A DNA stretch of 13,065 nucleotides from Nitrososphaera sp. (GCA_023252395.1 JAJPDY010000013.1:1-13065); one strand, 5' to 3'; positions 1 to 8,000 are shown, numbered from the stretch's first letter. Notes: generated by a model from the sequence alone, not told the origin. Made by a program: numbers and translations.

Positions 1-77
1 GGTATCTCCTTGCCGCACTCTGAGCACTTGCCCTTGTACTTTACCAAAAGCCTGATCCAGTCGCCCTTTTCGCTCAT
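1..77 (-). CDS. Small CxxC (putative zinc-binding) protein, N-terminal part only
   Basis: The minus strand from the ATG at 77-75 reads 25 complete codons and then leaves the window. The peptide begins MSEKGDWIRLLVKYKGKC and carries a C18-x2-C21-G motif followed by KEI, which looks like the first half of a zinc ribbon or treble-clef knuckle. The second metal-binding pair would lie outside the window, so zinc binding is inference. Its ATG overlaps the TGA of the RfcL gene by 4 bp (ATGA), which strongly suggests translational coupling and membership of the same operon. No function is recognised. The start is well supported by the overlap; the true length is unknown. Confidence 0.7.
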   Translation of the reverse strand, partial: MSEKGDWIRLLVKYKGKCSECGKEI

Positions 78-1309
78 TTCTTGGCCTTCTCCATCACCTT
101 TGCCAGCGATTCGCCGACCGACTCGTCATGGAAATTGTCGACTGCAAACTCTACAGGGTCGACATTTCTGTCAATCATTATTCTGACAAAATATGGCAGG
201 ACAAGCGAGCCGCAGGCGCTTTTTGACATGTGGACCGCCGGCGCAAGCTCAGCCAGTATCTTCCTAGTCGACTGCGACCTTGCAAATATCGGACCCATCA
301 CAGGCCAGGGCATCGCGTACTGGCTGTACTTTATCCCTTTCTGGCGCGACTTTTCGTACAGGCCGGTCGCAATCATGCGAGTCACATGCCTGAACAGCCT
401 CCACTGCCTCATCCTGCCTGCCCTGCCGACCATCATGTCTGCCCTTGACAGAACGTCGAGCATCGCTGCCAAGTCTTCATGCCCCACGTGCGAAGAGACA
501 ATGCTTGAGAAGAGCGCGGCAATCATGTCCTTGCGCCGCGCCTCGGCAGTCATGCCTTCGTACCGCGGGTCAGAGAACGACGCGTCGGCTTTTGTCAAAA
601 GCTGCATCGCCTGCTGCATGTCCGTAGTGGAAAAGTAGCCGTTTATGGCGTCTGCAATGTCGACATCAACGACATCCTTGTTTGAAGCAGTGGCGTAGCC
701 GGCGGCGCGGGACTGGGCGCTGTTGAGCATCGAGCGTATGTCGCCTCCGCTGTTGTTGACGATTGAAATCCTGTCGCCCGGCCCAAGCTTGGCGCCTTCG
801 CTCTTGAGCACGTGGTCAAGGAACAGCATCAAAAGGCGCGGCGGGACGGGGCTGAACTCGACTGACTTGCACACCTTGGCAAGATCCTTTATCTTTGTAG
901 ATTTTTCGTTGGCCGCCATTACCACCGGGATTGTCGGCTCTTTCATCAAATCTACCAGAGTGTCGAGGCCGCCCGAGTCCTCCCTGCCAGATATTCCGTC
1001 CACTTCATCCAAAAATAGCATTATCTTTCGGCCAAAGATGCCAACGTTCTGAAAAAGCGGGGCTATCCTTTCCTGCAGGACGTCCTTGTTCCTTGTGTCG
1101 CTTGCGTTCATTTCCACCAAGTCGTAGTCAAACTGCCTTGCGAGGGCGTTTACGAGCGTGGTCTTGCCGGTGCCAGGCGGCCCTATCAAGAGCAGGGGCT
1201 TGCTGCCGCTCACCCAGCCGGTCAGCCACTTGAGGGCGTCAAGGCGCGCCTTCTCGTTGCCGACCATCTGCTCTATTTTCTTTGGCCTATGCTTTTCAGA
1301 CCACATCAT
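74..1309 (-). CDS. rfcL: Replication factor C large subunit (clamp loader)
   Basis: AAA+ ATPase of the archaeal clamp loader, which together with RfcS opens and loads the PCNA sliding clamp at primer-template junctions. The 411-residue protein opens with W-x-E-K-x-R-P-K, typical of RFC subunits. It has a Walker A GPPGTGKT at residues 43-50, a Walker B LFLDEVD at 98-104, a sensor-1 region PVVMAANE around 127-134, and a sensor-2-like GGDIR near 188-192. The SRC arginine-finger motif of small subunits is absent (AKVCKSVEF sits in that region), which fits the large subunit. The C-terminal third is helical and ends in a lysine-rich tail with no obvious PCNA-binding PIP box. Two adjacent ATGs (1309 and 1306) are possible starts; the first gives a 4-bp overlap with the upstream gene's TGA. 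No rfcS lies next to it in this window. The family assignment is firm. Confidence 0.96.
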   Translation of the reverse strand: MMWSEKHRPKKIEQMVGNEKARLDALKWLTGWVSGSKPLLLIGPPGTGKTTLVNALARQFDYDLVEMNASDTRNKDVLQERIAPLFQNVGIFGRKIMLFLDEVDGISGREDSGGLDTLVDLMKEPTIPVVMAANEKSTKIKDLAKVCKSVEFSPVPPRLLMLFLDHVLKSEGAKLGPGDRISIVNNSGGDIRSMLNSAQSRAAGYATASNKDVVDVDIADAINGYFSTTDMQQAMQLLTKADASFSDPRYEGMTAEARRKDMIAALFSSIVSSHVGHEDLAAMLDVLSRADMMVGRAGRMRQWRLFRHVTRMIATGLYEKSRQKGIKYSQYAMPWPVMGPIFARSQSTRKILAELAPAVHMSKSACGSLVLPYFVRIMIDRNVDPVEFAVDNFHDESVGESLAKVMEKAKK

Positions 1310-2430
1310 TTCGTAACATCGTCTACCTTTTTCTGGAATTCAGCAAACGGCGCGCGCCGGACAAGCTCGTTGTACCAGTACTGGTTGTAGTGCCTGACAG
1401 TCAGGAAAAGAAATTCAAGAAACGGCCTTAGCTGGAAAGTTTCGGGCAGCATGTCAAGCGCAATCTTGGCTTCGTCAAGGTACAGCTCGCTCTTTGCCAT
1501 TGTGAGCTCAAAGCCGCGCCTGACGTCGCCGGTGTTGAGCGCGTAGTAGAGCGGCCACGACGGCACCTTGACCGCGTTGTTCTTTATCGCGTCTTCCATC
1601 TCGTTTCCGCAGCCGACGCACTCGCCGGCCTTTGCCATGCCAAGGTGGAATATGTCAGAGAGCGGGCGGCGGTTAAGAGCCATGTTCCTGCCGGCGGTGC
1701 CCATCACGGCGCGGTATTTCTTGTAGCATTCCGTCATGTTCTCGTCGCTTATCGATGCCGGTTTCATCTTTAGCTTGACGTCGATGTACTGGCCAATCCT
1801 TGCGTCCCTGAACCCCTCTTCAAACGCCTTCAATACAGATTCTCCACCTTGCGCTATCTTTGTCCGGGCGATGGCGAGGATGTACGGGTTCATGAACTTG
1901 TAGTCTTCGAGGTATTCCAGATCCTCGTCCCTGTCGACTATCCTGTCCATCGGCTCCGAGAGGTCGATTGCGATGATATGCCCGTCAATGACTGCATTTC
2001 TCTTTTCTTCAGAGGGGCTGTCGCCGAAATATTCTGACGAGCCGTCGTAAAGCGCGTTGAAAACAGGAAAAGTCATCTTTACAAAATTGGAATTTAGAAT
2101 GCGCTTGACCCTGTCGCCAAGGACGTCAGGGTTTGAAAGCCGCGCCTTGATGTCTGCAATGTTGTCGGTTGGTGCAAGCTCTGACGACCCCACTTCGTCT
2201 GTGAATTTTTTTATCGTGGATGAAGGGTTGTCGTCAGCAGAAATTGCCTTGTGCAACGACATGACGAACCTCTGCGCAAAGCCGTGGAAATCCTGCTCGG
2301 TCTTTTCCTTGTACTGGTTGAACTGCTTGTAGCCCTTGCTTCTCAGCAGCCCCTGCTTCATGATGTCCTTTCCGGCCTGCGTGCCCATCAGGGCTTCTTT
2401 TGAAAAGATCGATTCGTCCTTGCCGCTCAT
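1306..2430 (-). CDS. Conserved-looking hypothetical protein upstream of rfcL
   Basis: A 374-residue soluble protein that I do not recognise. There is no signal peptide or clear membrane segment. The N-terminal 60 residues are basic and helical, residues 60-150 are rich in charged and Ser/Asp residues, residues 150-220 include HIIAIDLSEPMDRIVDRDEDL, and a single CVGCG knuckle lies at 271-275 without a second obvious metal-binding pair. The C-terminal segment, from about residue 290, is rich in aromatics (SWPLYYALN, RHYNQYWYNE). It is the first gene of a tight operon; its TGA overlaps the rfcL ATG by 4 bp. Base composition and codon use resemble its neighbours, so it looks native. There is no strong Shine-Dalgarno, although AAGGA directly abuts the ATG. 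A role linked to replication or repair is only guilt by association. A real gene is very likely; its function is unknown. Confidence 0.88.
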   Translation of the reverse strand: MSGKDESIFSKEALMGTQAGKDIMKQGLLRSKGYKQFNQYKEKTEQDFHGFAQRFVMSLHKAISADDNPSSTIKKFTDEVGSSELAPTDNIADIKARLSNPDVLGDRVKRILNSNFVKMTFPVFNALYDGSSEYFGDSPSEEKRNAVIDGHIIAIDLSEPMDRIVDRDEDLEYLEDYKFMNPYILAIARTKIAQGGESVLKAFEEGFRDARIGQYIDVKLKMKPASISDENMTECYKKYRAVMGTAGRNMALNRRPLSDIFHLGMAKAGECVGCGNEMEDAIKNNAVKVPSWPLYYALNTGDVRRGFELTMAKSELYLDEAKIALDMLPETFQLRPFLEFLFLTVRHYNQYWYNELVRRAPFAEFQKKVDDVTK

Positions 2431-2468
2431 TCCTTGCCATCTATGATAATTTAACCATTGATAAGCGT

Positions 2469-2550
2469 AGTGTTATAGAGGCTAGGGGAGCCTTCCCGCC
2501 ACGCCCTTGCGTCACCCGCTCAGCCTAGCCCCTACTTTCGCTATCACACT
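2469..2550. ncRNA. GC-rich self-complementary element: candidate small RNA or structured mRNA leader
   Basis: Within an otherwise AT-rich gap there is an 82-bp element made of nested inverted repeats. AGTGTTATAG (2469-2478) pairs with CTATCACACT (2541-2550) at 9 of 10 positions. GGCTAGG (2480-2486) pairs perfectly with CCTAGCC (2524-2530). GAGC (2488-2491) pairs with GCTC (2518-2521), and ACGC (2501-2504) with GCGT (2509-2512) around a 4-nt loop. The strand is not decided. On plus, a T-rich stretch at 2562-2573 could end a short RNA. On minus, the element would lie about 38 nt upstream of the 374-residue gene, as a structured 5' leader. It does not fold as a tRNA, and I see no SRP or RNase P consensus. 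The pairing is seen in the sequence; an RNA product is inferred. Confidence 0.4.
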
Positions 2551-2559
2551 TGCAGCAAT

Positions 2560-2573
2560 CACTTTTATTTTTT
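2560..2573 (+). promoter_or_regulatory. Possible TATA-type promoter (or T-rich terminator) before the exported protein
   Basis: The stretch CACTTTTATTTTTT is a T/A-rich element about 60-70 bp upstream of the TTG start at 2632. Archaeal transcription would start roughly 25 nt downstream, near 2590-2595, leaving a leader of about 40 nt. The same T-run could instead terminate an RNA made from the structured element to its left. Only composition and spacing support either reading. Confidence 0.25.
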
Positions 2574-2631
2574 GTGAAATTAGAATATAGATGCAAAAAG
2601 GAAAATAACAAGTGGATTATATCTCCCATGA

Positions 2632-3060
2632 TTGGCTGGAAAAATAGCTGCAATTACTTTATTCTTTGCTGCAATCATGGTTTTAGGAACTGGCTTTATC
2701 GGGGCAAATGCTGACGATAGTTCAACATCGCCCACACCGCTGGAACCAAAGGATCAGGCAGGCAACACGCTGAGCTCAGTGTCTTCAGGTCAGCTGGTCA
2801 TACTGTCAACAGATGTCACTAACAATAATCCAGAGCCCACGAAATTTACGGCAATCATTGAAGTAAGGGATGCCAAGGGCGTCACGCTATTTCTCGGGTG
2901 GCTGGCAGGGACGCTGAATCCAGATGGCCATAACGGAGTCGGGCTGTCATGGGCTCCAAAGGAAGCCGGCACCTACCAGCTCAGAACGTTCGTTATTTCG
3001 GGATTCCAGGATCTTGAGATACTAAGCCTAGTCAAAACAAGCGAACTTGACGTGAGTTGA
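2632..3060 (+). CDS. Small exported beta-rich protein (hypothetical), TTG start
   Basis: A 142-residue protein with a clear Sec signal peptide: a short basic start (MAGK), then hydrophobic residues 5-24 and a likely AxA-type cleavage site after GANA (residue 27). The mature part has alternating beta-strand pattern (SGQLVILSTDVTNNN, FTAIIEVRD, GVGLSWAPKEAGTYQLRTFV) that resembles an Ig-like or fibronectin-like sandwich. That fold is inference; no catalytic motif is seen. The reading frame has a stop codon (TGA 2629-2631) directly before TTG 2632, so TTG is the earliest possible start. The next in-frame ATG (2677) would cut off most of the signal peptide. An ATG at 2628 is in another frame. No good Shine-Dalgarno is visible. 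The gene is convergent with the ribosomal cluster and looks less GC-rich than it. The exported location is likely; the function is unknown. Confidence 0.78.
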   Translation: MAGKIAAITLFFAAIMVLGTGFIGANADDSSTSPTPLEPKDQAGNTLSSVSSGQLVILSTDVTNNNPEPTKFTAIIEVRDAKGVTLFLGWLAGTLNPDGHNGVGLSWAPKEAGTYQLRTFVISGFQDLEILSLVKTSELDVS

Positions 3061-3109
3061 TAAAATAAGAGAAAAGAGGAAAAAGAAAATGGCTTACCTT
3101 GAAGCCATT
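3061..3109 (-). terminator. Hairpin plus U-tract terminator ending the RNAP-ribosomal cluster
   Basis: On the minus strand an 8-bp perfect stem (AATGGCTT at 3109-3102, AAGCCATT at 3095-3088, 6-nt loop) is followed by a T-rich run (TTTTCTTTTTCC and further T-tracts to 3061). The loop and second arm overlap the rpsG stop codon (3096-3094). T-tracts are the known main determinant of archaeal termination; the added stem makes it look like a bacterial intrinsic terminator. The hairpin could also stop plus-strand transcripts of the converging exported-protein gene, although its plus-side T-rich run (about 3112-3138) is more broken. Confidence 0.7.
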
Positions 3110-3699
3110 GCGATTCTTTCTTGCTCGTTCTTTTTCTTTACCGCGTGGCTTGCCATGTCGTTGTTTGAAGCCAGAATGATTTCCTTGGCAAGCGCCTCTT
3201 CAATCGCCTGCGGGTTTGAATAGGTCGATTCCCTTACGCCTTCTGCGATAAAGCGCAATGCAAGGTCGATCCTGCGCAACGGCGCAACATCAACCGACAC
3301 GTGGTAGACTACACCACCATACACGATACGGGTCGTGTCCTCGTTTGGCGATGAATTCTCGATTGCCCTTACCAGCAATTCAACAGGGTTCTTGCCTGTT
3401 TCAAGGTGTATAATTTCAAACGACGCCTTTACGATGTTGAGCATCCTTGCCTTCTTGCCGCCCATCCTGCCGGTGTTCTTGGCATATTTCTTGCCGAAAT
3501 GCATCATCTTGTTTGCCAGGCGCTCGACAATGTTGACGTCTGCCTTTTTCAGCCTCTGGTGCTCGTGCCTGCCAAAAGTTATCGGGATTACTGCCGGCTT
3601 TAGGCTGATAACAGTCTTGAGACCGGGGTCGTTTATGGCAATGTCAGTCATGTCCCACTTGTGGAACAGCTGGATGCTTACCTGCTCTTTTCCGCTCAT
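3094..3699 (-). CDS. rpsG: 30S ribosomal protein uS7
   Basis: Primary 16S rRNA-binding protein that organises the head of the small subunit near the E site. The 201-residue length and form are archaeal/eukaryotic (S5e-like). The family core is evident: [21 protein letters not shown] (61-81, in part), [19 protein letters not shown] (104-122), [20 protein letters not shown] (129-148), and the C-terminal [14 protein letters not shown] (184-197) that contacts mRNA and tRNA in this family. The ATG overlaps the rpsL TGA by 4 bp (ATGA), and an AAGGAG Shine-Dalgarno (3716-3711) lies 11 nt upstream inside rpsL, so translation is probably coupled. It is the last gene of the cluster, directly followed by a terminator rather than by the EF-1alpha gene that often follows in archaea. 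Confidence 0.97.
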   Translation of the reverse strand: MSGKEQVSIQLFHKWDMTDIAINDPGLKTVISLKPAVIPITFGRHEHQRLKKADVNIVERLANKMMHFGKKYAKNTGRMGGKKARMLNIVKASFEIIHLETGKNPVELLVRAIENSSPNEDTTRIVYGGVVYHVSVDVAPLRRIDLALRFIAEGVRESTYSNPQAIEEALAKEIILASNNDMASHAVKKKNEQERIAMASR

Positions 3700-4133
3700 C
3701 TTCTCGGCTTCTCCTTTTTACCGCGGACAAGCTCGTTGAGCGACACGCCATTGACCTTAAAGACCTGCCACCTGACTCCGGGGATGTCGCCCATTGCGCC
3801 ACCCATGGAGCCTCCGATTCCGCCAATGATGACTTCGTCGTGCTCGTCAACAAAGTTGAGAGCGCCGTCCCTTGGCAGGAAAGCGGTCACTGACTTGCCG
3901 TTCTTTATCAGCTGCACCCTGACGCACTTGCGCACGGCAGAGTTGGGCTGCTTTGATTCGATGCCTACCTTTTCCAGCACTATACCTCTTGCTTGCGGCG
4001 CGCCCTCAAGCGGGTTTGCCTTCTTGTCAAGCATGAGCATTCTTCTCTTGTAATACTTGTCTGCCCATCTGGCGCGGCTCTTCTTTGCCTTTAGAACCCT
4101 GCCGGCAAACAGTCCTAGCGGAGATTTACCCAT
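3696..4133 (-). CDS. rpsL: 30S ribosomal protein uS12
   Basis: Decoding-centre protein of the small subunit. The 145-residue archaeal/eukaryotic-type (S23e-like) sequence shows the universally conserved [20 protein letters not shown] (61-80), which lies next to the decoding site, then [16 protein letters not shown] (86-101) and a Gly-rich loop leading into [18 protein letters not shown] (115-132). The N terminus ([17 protein letters not shown]) is basic, as expected for an rRNA-threading tail. The ATG follows the nusA stop by only 2 bp. A GGGTGA Shine-Dalgarno (4149-4144) lies 10 nt upstream, inside the nusA end. The gene overlaps rpsG by 4 bp, so nusA, rpsL and rpsG form a coupled trio. Confidence 0.97.
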   Translation of the reverse strand: MGKSPLGLFAGRVLKAKKSRARWADKYYKRRMLMLDKKANPLEGAPQARGIVLEKVGIESKQPNSAVRKCVRVQLIKNGKSVTAFLPRDGALNFVDEHDEVIIGGIGGSMGGAMGDIPGVRWQVFKVNGVSLNELVRGKKEKPRR

Positions 4134-4135
4134 TT

Positions 4136-4612
4136 TTACATACTCACCCTATTGTAACCTGTTCCCTGTTGTTCAGGGCTTACTATCAATACATTGGTTA
4201 TTTGGAAGTATCGCTTCGCAAGTAGCCTGGCCTTCTCGGCGTTCCTGCCTTCCCTGCCTACCACTGCGCCCTTTTTCTTCTGGTCGACTACAACCACTGC
4301 CTGCTTTGAGCCATCGCTCCTGTCAGATAGCTTTACTTCATTTACCATGTCGGCATTTAGCATATTGCGTATAAATTCAGCAGGGTCGTCTGAAAATTCA
4401 ACAAGCTCTATCTTTTTTGCAATCACGTTTTGCAGCTGCTTGATTGTCACGCCGCCCTTGCCAATCGCAAGGCCCATCTGGCCCTTGTTGACTACGAAAA
4501 TGACGCGATCCATCTTTTCGTCGACGATGCAGTCCCTTGCCGTGGCACTTGTGATGCTCTGGAAGAGGGACATTAGACGCAGTTCGTCAGAAGATATCTT
4601 GATCTCTGTCAT
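4136..4612 (-). CDS. nusA: Archaeal NusA-like transcription factor (two KH domains)
   Basis: RNA-binding protein of the archaeal NusA family, which lacks the N-terminal RNAP-binding and S1 domains of bacterial NusA and consists essentially of two KH domains. In this 158-residue protein KH1 carries the signature [13 protein letters not shown] (48-60) and KH2 carries [16 protein letters not shown] (116-131); both GxxG loops (GKGG 51-54, GREG 119-122) are intact. By family it is thought to act in transcription elongation, termination or antitermination, which fits its place between RNAP and ribosomal protein genes. It sits 72 bp after rpl30e; that gap (4613-4684) holds a short GC hairpin (CGTC-GCAGG-GACG on the minus strand) close to the start, but no convincing promoter. 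It ends 2 bp before rpsL. Binding to RNAP has not been shown from this sequence. Confidence 0.94.
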   Translation of the reverse strand: MTEIKISSDELRLMSLFQSITSATARDCIVDEKMDRVIFVVNKGQMGLAIGKGGVTIKQLQNVIAKKIELVEFSDDPAEFIRNMLNADMVNEVKLSDRSDGSKQAVVVVDQKKKGAVVGREGRNAEKARLLAKRYFQITNVLIVSPEQQGTGYNRVSM

Positions 4613-4684
4613 TTTTTACAGCGTCCCTGCGACGTGCGGTTTCTCAACAAACAATATGATATTCCATGCTCCGTGAAGGTCAAT

Positions 4685-5014
4685 TTAAGTCTTGGCGGCC
4701 TTTGCTGCCGCGCCCTCTTGCTCTGATAATATGGCGTTTATCTCTTCGGTAGTGCCGCTCTTTATCGCAATGGCTGTGATCCGGAAAGGCTTGTTGCAGA
4801 GCTTGCCCAGCTGTACCGAGTTGCCGGGGAATTCGTAGACTGCGACGCTTGCAGACTTTGCCTGCTCTTCGAGTTTCGCCCTTTCGCCAGAGGCGACAGA
4901 CTTGCTGACGATTATCAGTTTCGAGCCCTTGACCGACTGCAACACTTCCTTTACGCCGCTCTTGTACTTGTCGGCGGCTACTGCGTCCTTAATCACTTTT
5001 TCCAGTGCTCTCAT
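4685..5014 (-). CDS. rpl30e: 50S ribosomal protein eL30 (L30e)
   Basis: Member of the L7Ae/L30e/S12e RNA-binding family, present in archaea and eukaryotes but not bacteria; binds kink-turn-like rRNA in the large subunit. The 109-residue sequence has the expected alpha/beta/alpha pattern, with KSGVKEVLQSVKGSKLIIVS (18-37) and a signature region GNSVQLGKLCNKPFRITAIA (64-83), and an Ala/Lys tail beyond the usual core. Its start lies 26 bp inside the 3' end of rpoA in another frame. An upstream AAGGTGAAGGATA stretch gives a Shine-Dalgarno within rpoA, and no other in-frame ATG exists, so this start is well supported. Its position between rpoA and nusA is the classic archaeal order. Confidence 0.95.
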   Translation of the reverse strand: MRALEKVIKDAVAADKYKSGVKEVLQSVKGSKLIIVSKSVASGERAKLEEQAKSASVAVYEFPGNSVQLGKLCNKPFRITAIAIKSGTTEEINAILSEQEGAAAKAAKT

Positions 5015-8000
5015 TATCCTTCACCTTCATGTATAGGTCTACCATTCCAGTGCCGACTGGTACGGTGGCACCTACTATAACGTTTTCTGTCACTCCTTTC
5101 AGTGTCTCTATCTGGCCTTCAAGCGACGCCCTTGCTATTGTCGGGACCGTGATTTCAAATGCCGCCCTTGCGAGCACCGATGTCTTTGTTCCGGCGATTC
5201 CGTGCCTTCCTATCTGCTGGAGGTATCCCTTTGATGTCATCAAGTCTGCCACCAGCATAATGTGCCTAGTATCGACTTCCAAGCCCTGCTCTTCAAGCGT
5301 GTTCGTGATTTCCTTGATAAGCGCGGTCCTTGCTGCTTCAATTCCAAGCGTCTGCCATATCTCGTAGACGTTGTTTGTGGTGATCCTTGTGAGGTCTACC
5401 CCGTCGACTATTACCACCTTTGCAAGGTTAGAGCCGGCGGTCTGTATGACCCATTCTTCGTCCTGCTTTACTATTGTAACGCGCTCAATGTCAGGCACGC
5501 CCTTGACTCTAGTGTTGAGCAGCTTGCTCTTGAGTGTAAGCAAGGTCTGTGCGTCCGGCTCGTCAGGGACCGACACCTTGATCAAGAGCTTGTTTTCGTT
5601 GACCTTGATGGAATACTTTTTCTTTGTCCCTTCAAGCACTTCAGTGACGTTGGCCAGAGTGCACCCGCGCTCTGCCAGCTTGCCTTCTGACAGGTGGAAC
5701 GTCAGGATGCCGCTATAGTCGGTTTCGGTCCTGTCTATCAGGTCGCCAATCTGCGTGAACAATATCTCCCTTGCCACTTCGAGGGCCTTTTCCCTTGACA
5801 CCCTGTGCTCTTCGTCAAGGTAAATGTCCATGGTTGGAGTCACTGGCTTTTTGCGCGCGTCAACAAGCTCTATGAGCCTTGGCAGGCCGAGCGTGACGTT
5901 TCTTTCCTTGACGCCGGCAAAGTGGAATGTCCTGAGAGTCATCTGGGTTCCCGGCTCGCCTATCGACTGCGCGGTTACAACTCCCACTGCCTCTCCGGGC
6001 TCTGCAAGCGCCCTGTCAACAAGGTCTAGCGCCTTTTTCATCACTTTCTCGACTCCGTCCTTGCTGAGCTTGTTGTCAAGAAGTGCCTTTTCCAAATTGC
6101 TCTTCATCCTCGGGTTAAGGTGCTCGCCGTACTTTGTGACAATGTTCTTGATGACGTCTTCTGTCGTCTTGCGCCCTTCGTCAATTACTGATTCAGCTTC
6201 AATGAGCCTTGAAATGTTGACTGCCTCTCCGTGGTCGCTCTTTGCAGGGTCAATCCCGTCCTCGCCGTAAAGATACTGGACGATGTTGCCGTGCGGGTCG
6301 CGGACTGTCTGGTCGTACTCTATCTTCAAGTGCTCCAGCGCGTTGATTAGCCTTCTCTGCATGTAGCCGGACTGTTGCGTCCTGACTGCAGTATCTACAA
6401 GGCCCTCACGTCCGCCCATCGCGTGGAAAAAGAATTCCAGAGGCGACAGCCCGTCGCGATAGTTTGACTTGACAAAGCCCTTTGCGTCGGGGTTTGCGTC
6501 CCGTGGCTTAAAGTGCGATAGCGCCCTGTTGTGGTAGCCCTTCTGGATTCTCTTGCCCCTGATCGACTGCTGCCCAAGCGCCGCAGTCATTTGGCCGATG
6601 TTCAGAGTCGAGCCCCTTGCGCCTGTAGAAGCCATAATTACGCCCGAGTTTTCGTCTGGGAACGCTCTGTCTGCTGTTCTGCCGGCGCGGTCACGAGCGC
6701 GGGATAATTCATTGACGACGTAAAGCTCTAGCGCCTCTTCGGCTGCAAGACCCCTTGTCAGCGGGAGCGTGCCGTCGTTGTACTGCTGTATGAGCTCGTA
6801 GACTTTTTCGTAGGTCTTTTGAATGATGTCGCTAATCTCCTGCCTTGTTTCCGGCGACAGCCAGAGGTCAGAGTAGCCGTACGTGAATCCCCTGTGTGTG
6901 ATGTACGTCTTGAGCATGGTGAGGATCGAGTCGAGGAACCTTCGCGCAGCTTCTGTGCCATAGTCCTTGGCAATCCTGTGCAGCACGCTGTCAGGCTCTT
7001 CAGCTCCAATCGACGCCTTGTCGATTACTCCGCTCATGAGCTCGCCGTTCTTTATGACGACATCCTTGCCTTCACCTTTTGCAGCCTTGTTCCATTTCGA
7101 CGTGATGATAAAGTTAAAGTCCTTTGGCAGGAACAGCGAGAACAGCTGCCTTCCAGAGTACAGCTTTTGGCCGTCTTTTGTAGTGACTCCGGGCTCTGGC
7201 AACGGTCCGCGGTAGCCGCCAATCATTGCAAGGTTGGCAAACTCGTGCTTTGTCAGAGTCGTCCCGTCGCGAGTCAGCATGAACGCGCCGGTGATAAAGT
7301 CCCTGATGCCTCCGATGATTGGGCCTCCGTACCTTGGAGAGATGAGTTGATCTTGCACTCTCATGAGGAGAGTTGCTTCAGCCCTTGCCTCTTCGCTCTG
7401 TGGCACGTGGAGGTTCATTTCGTCCCCGTCAAAGTCTGCGTTGTAAGGCGGGCACACTGCAGGGTGCAGCCTGAACGTCCTGTACGGGAGCACCCTTACG
7501 CTGTGGGCCATGATTGACATCCTGTGGAGTGATGGCTGCCTGTTGAAGATGACAATGTCGCCGTCTGCCAAGTGGCGCTCTACGATGTAGCCAGAAGCAA
7601 TCGAATCAGCGATAGCTTTTCTGTCGGTGACATAGTCGAGCCTGATCTTGACCCCGTCCGGCCTGATGATATAGTTCGCGCCAGGGTAAGTGTTGGGTCC
7701 GTTCATCACCAGCTCCTTGAGCCTTTCAAGGTTCCACTGCGACACGGTTTCCGGTATTGTGAGCTTTTTCGCAACGTCTGTTGGCACGCCAACGTCAGAG
7801 ATCGTAAGGTTTGGATCGGGCGAAATGACCGTCCTGCTGGAAAAGTCTACACGCTTGCCTGAAAGCGAGCCTCTGAACCTTCCTTCCTTGCCCTTGAGCC
7901 TCTGGGTCAGAGTCTTGAGCGGCCTGCCGGACCTGTGGTGGGCCTGTGGGATGCCAGACACTTCGTTGTCGAAATAAGTGGTGACATGGTACTGCAAGAG

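Noticed and set aside
81..638. Long plus-strand open frame opposite rfcL
   Set aside because: It is antisense to a gene with all RFC motifs, its translation has no recognisable domain, and long antisense frames are expected in GC-leaning coding DNA.
2234..2440. Short alternative minus-strand frame overlapping the start of the 374-residue gene
   Set aside because: It is out of frame with the longer gene, ends after 68 codons and has no family resemblance or ribosome site of its own.
2469..2550. The structured element as a tRNA gene
   Set aside because: There is no GTTCRANNC-like T-loop, no 7-bp acceptor stem at tRNA spacing and no plausible anticodon arm on either strand.
2469..2550. The structured element as an H/ACA guide RNA
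   Set aside because: An ACA triplet occurs inside the outer stem arm, but there is no symmetric pseudouridylation pocket or convincing kink-turn on either strand.
3696..4133. Gly-rich loop in uS12 (around residues 104-114) as a novel insertion
   Set aside because: Its length and flanking GDIPGVR match archaeal uS12; glycine-rich sequence at this loop appears to be normal for the family.
4613..4684. Internal promoter between rpl30e and nusA
   Set aside because: The gap is AT-leaning in part and has an AATATCATATT stretch, but there is no BRE/TATA pair at convincing spacing, so it is mentioned only in the nusA entry.
6819..7517. 232-codon plus-strand open frame opposite rpoA
   Set aside because: It lies entirely within the conserved rpoA coding region on the other strand, lacks a promoter or Shine-Dalgarno and has a composition typical of a shadow frame.
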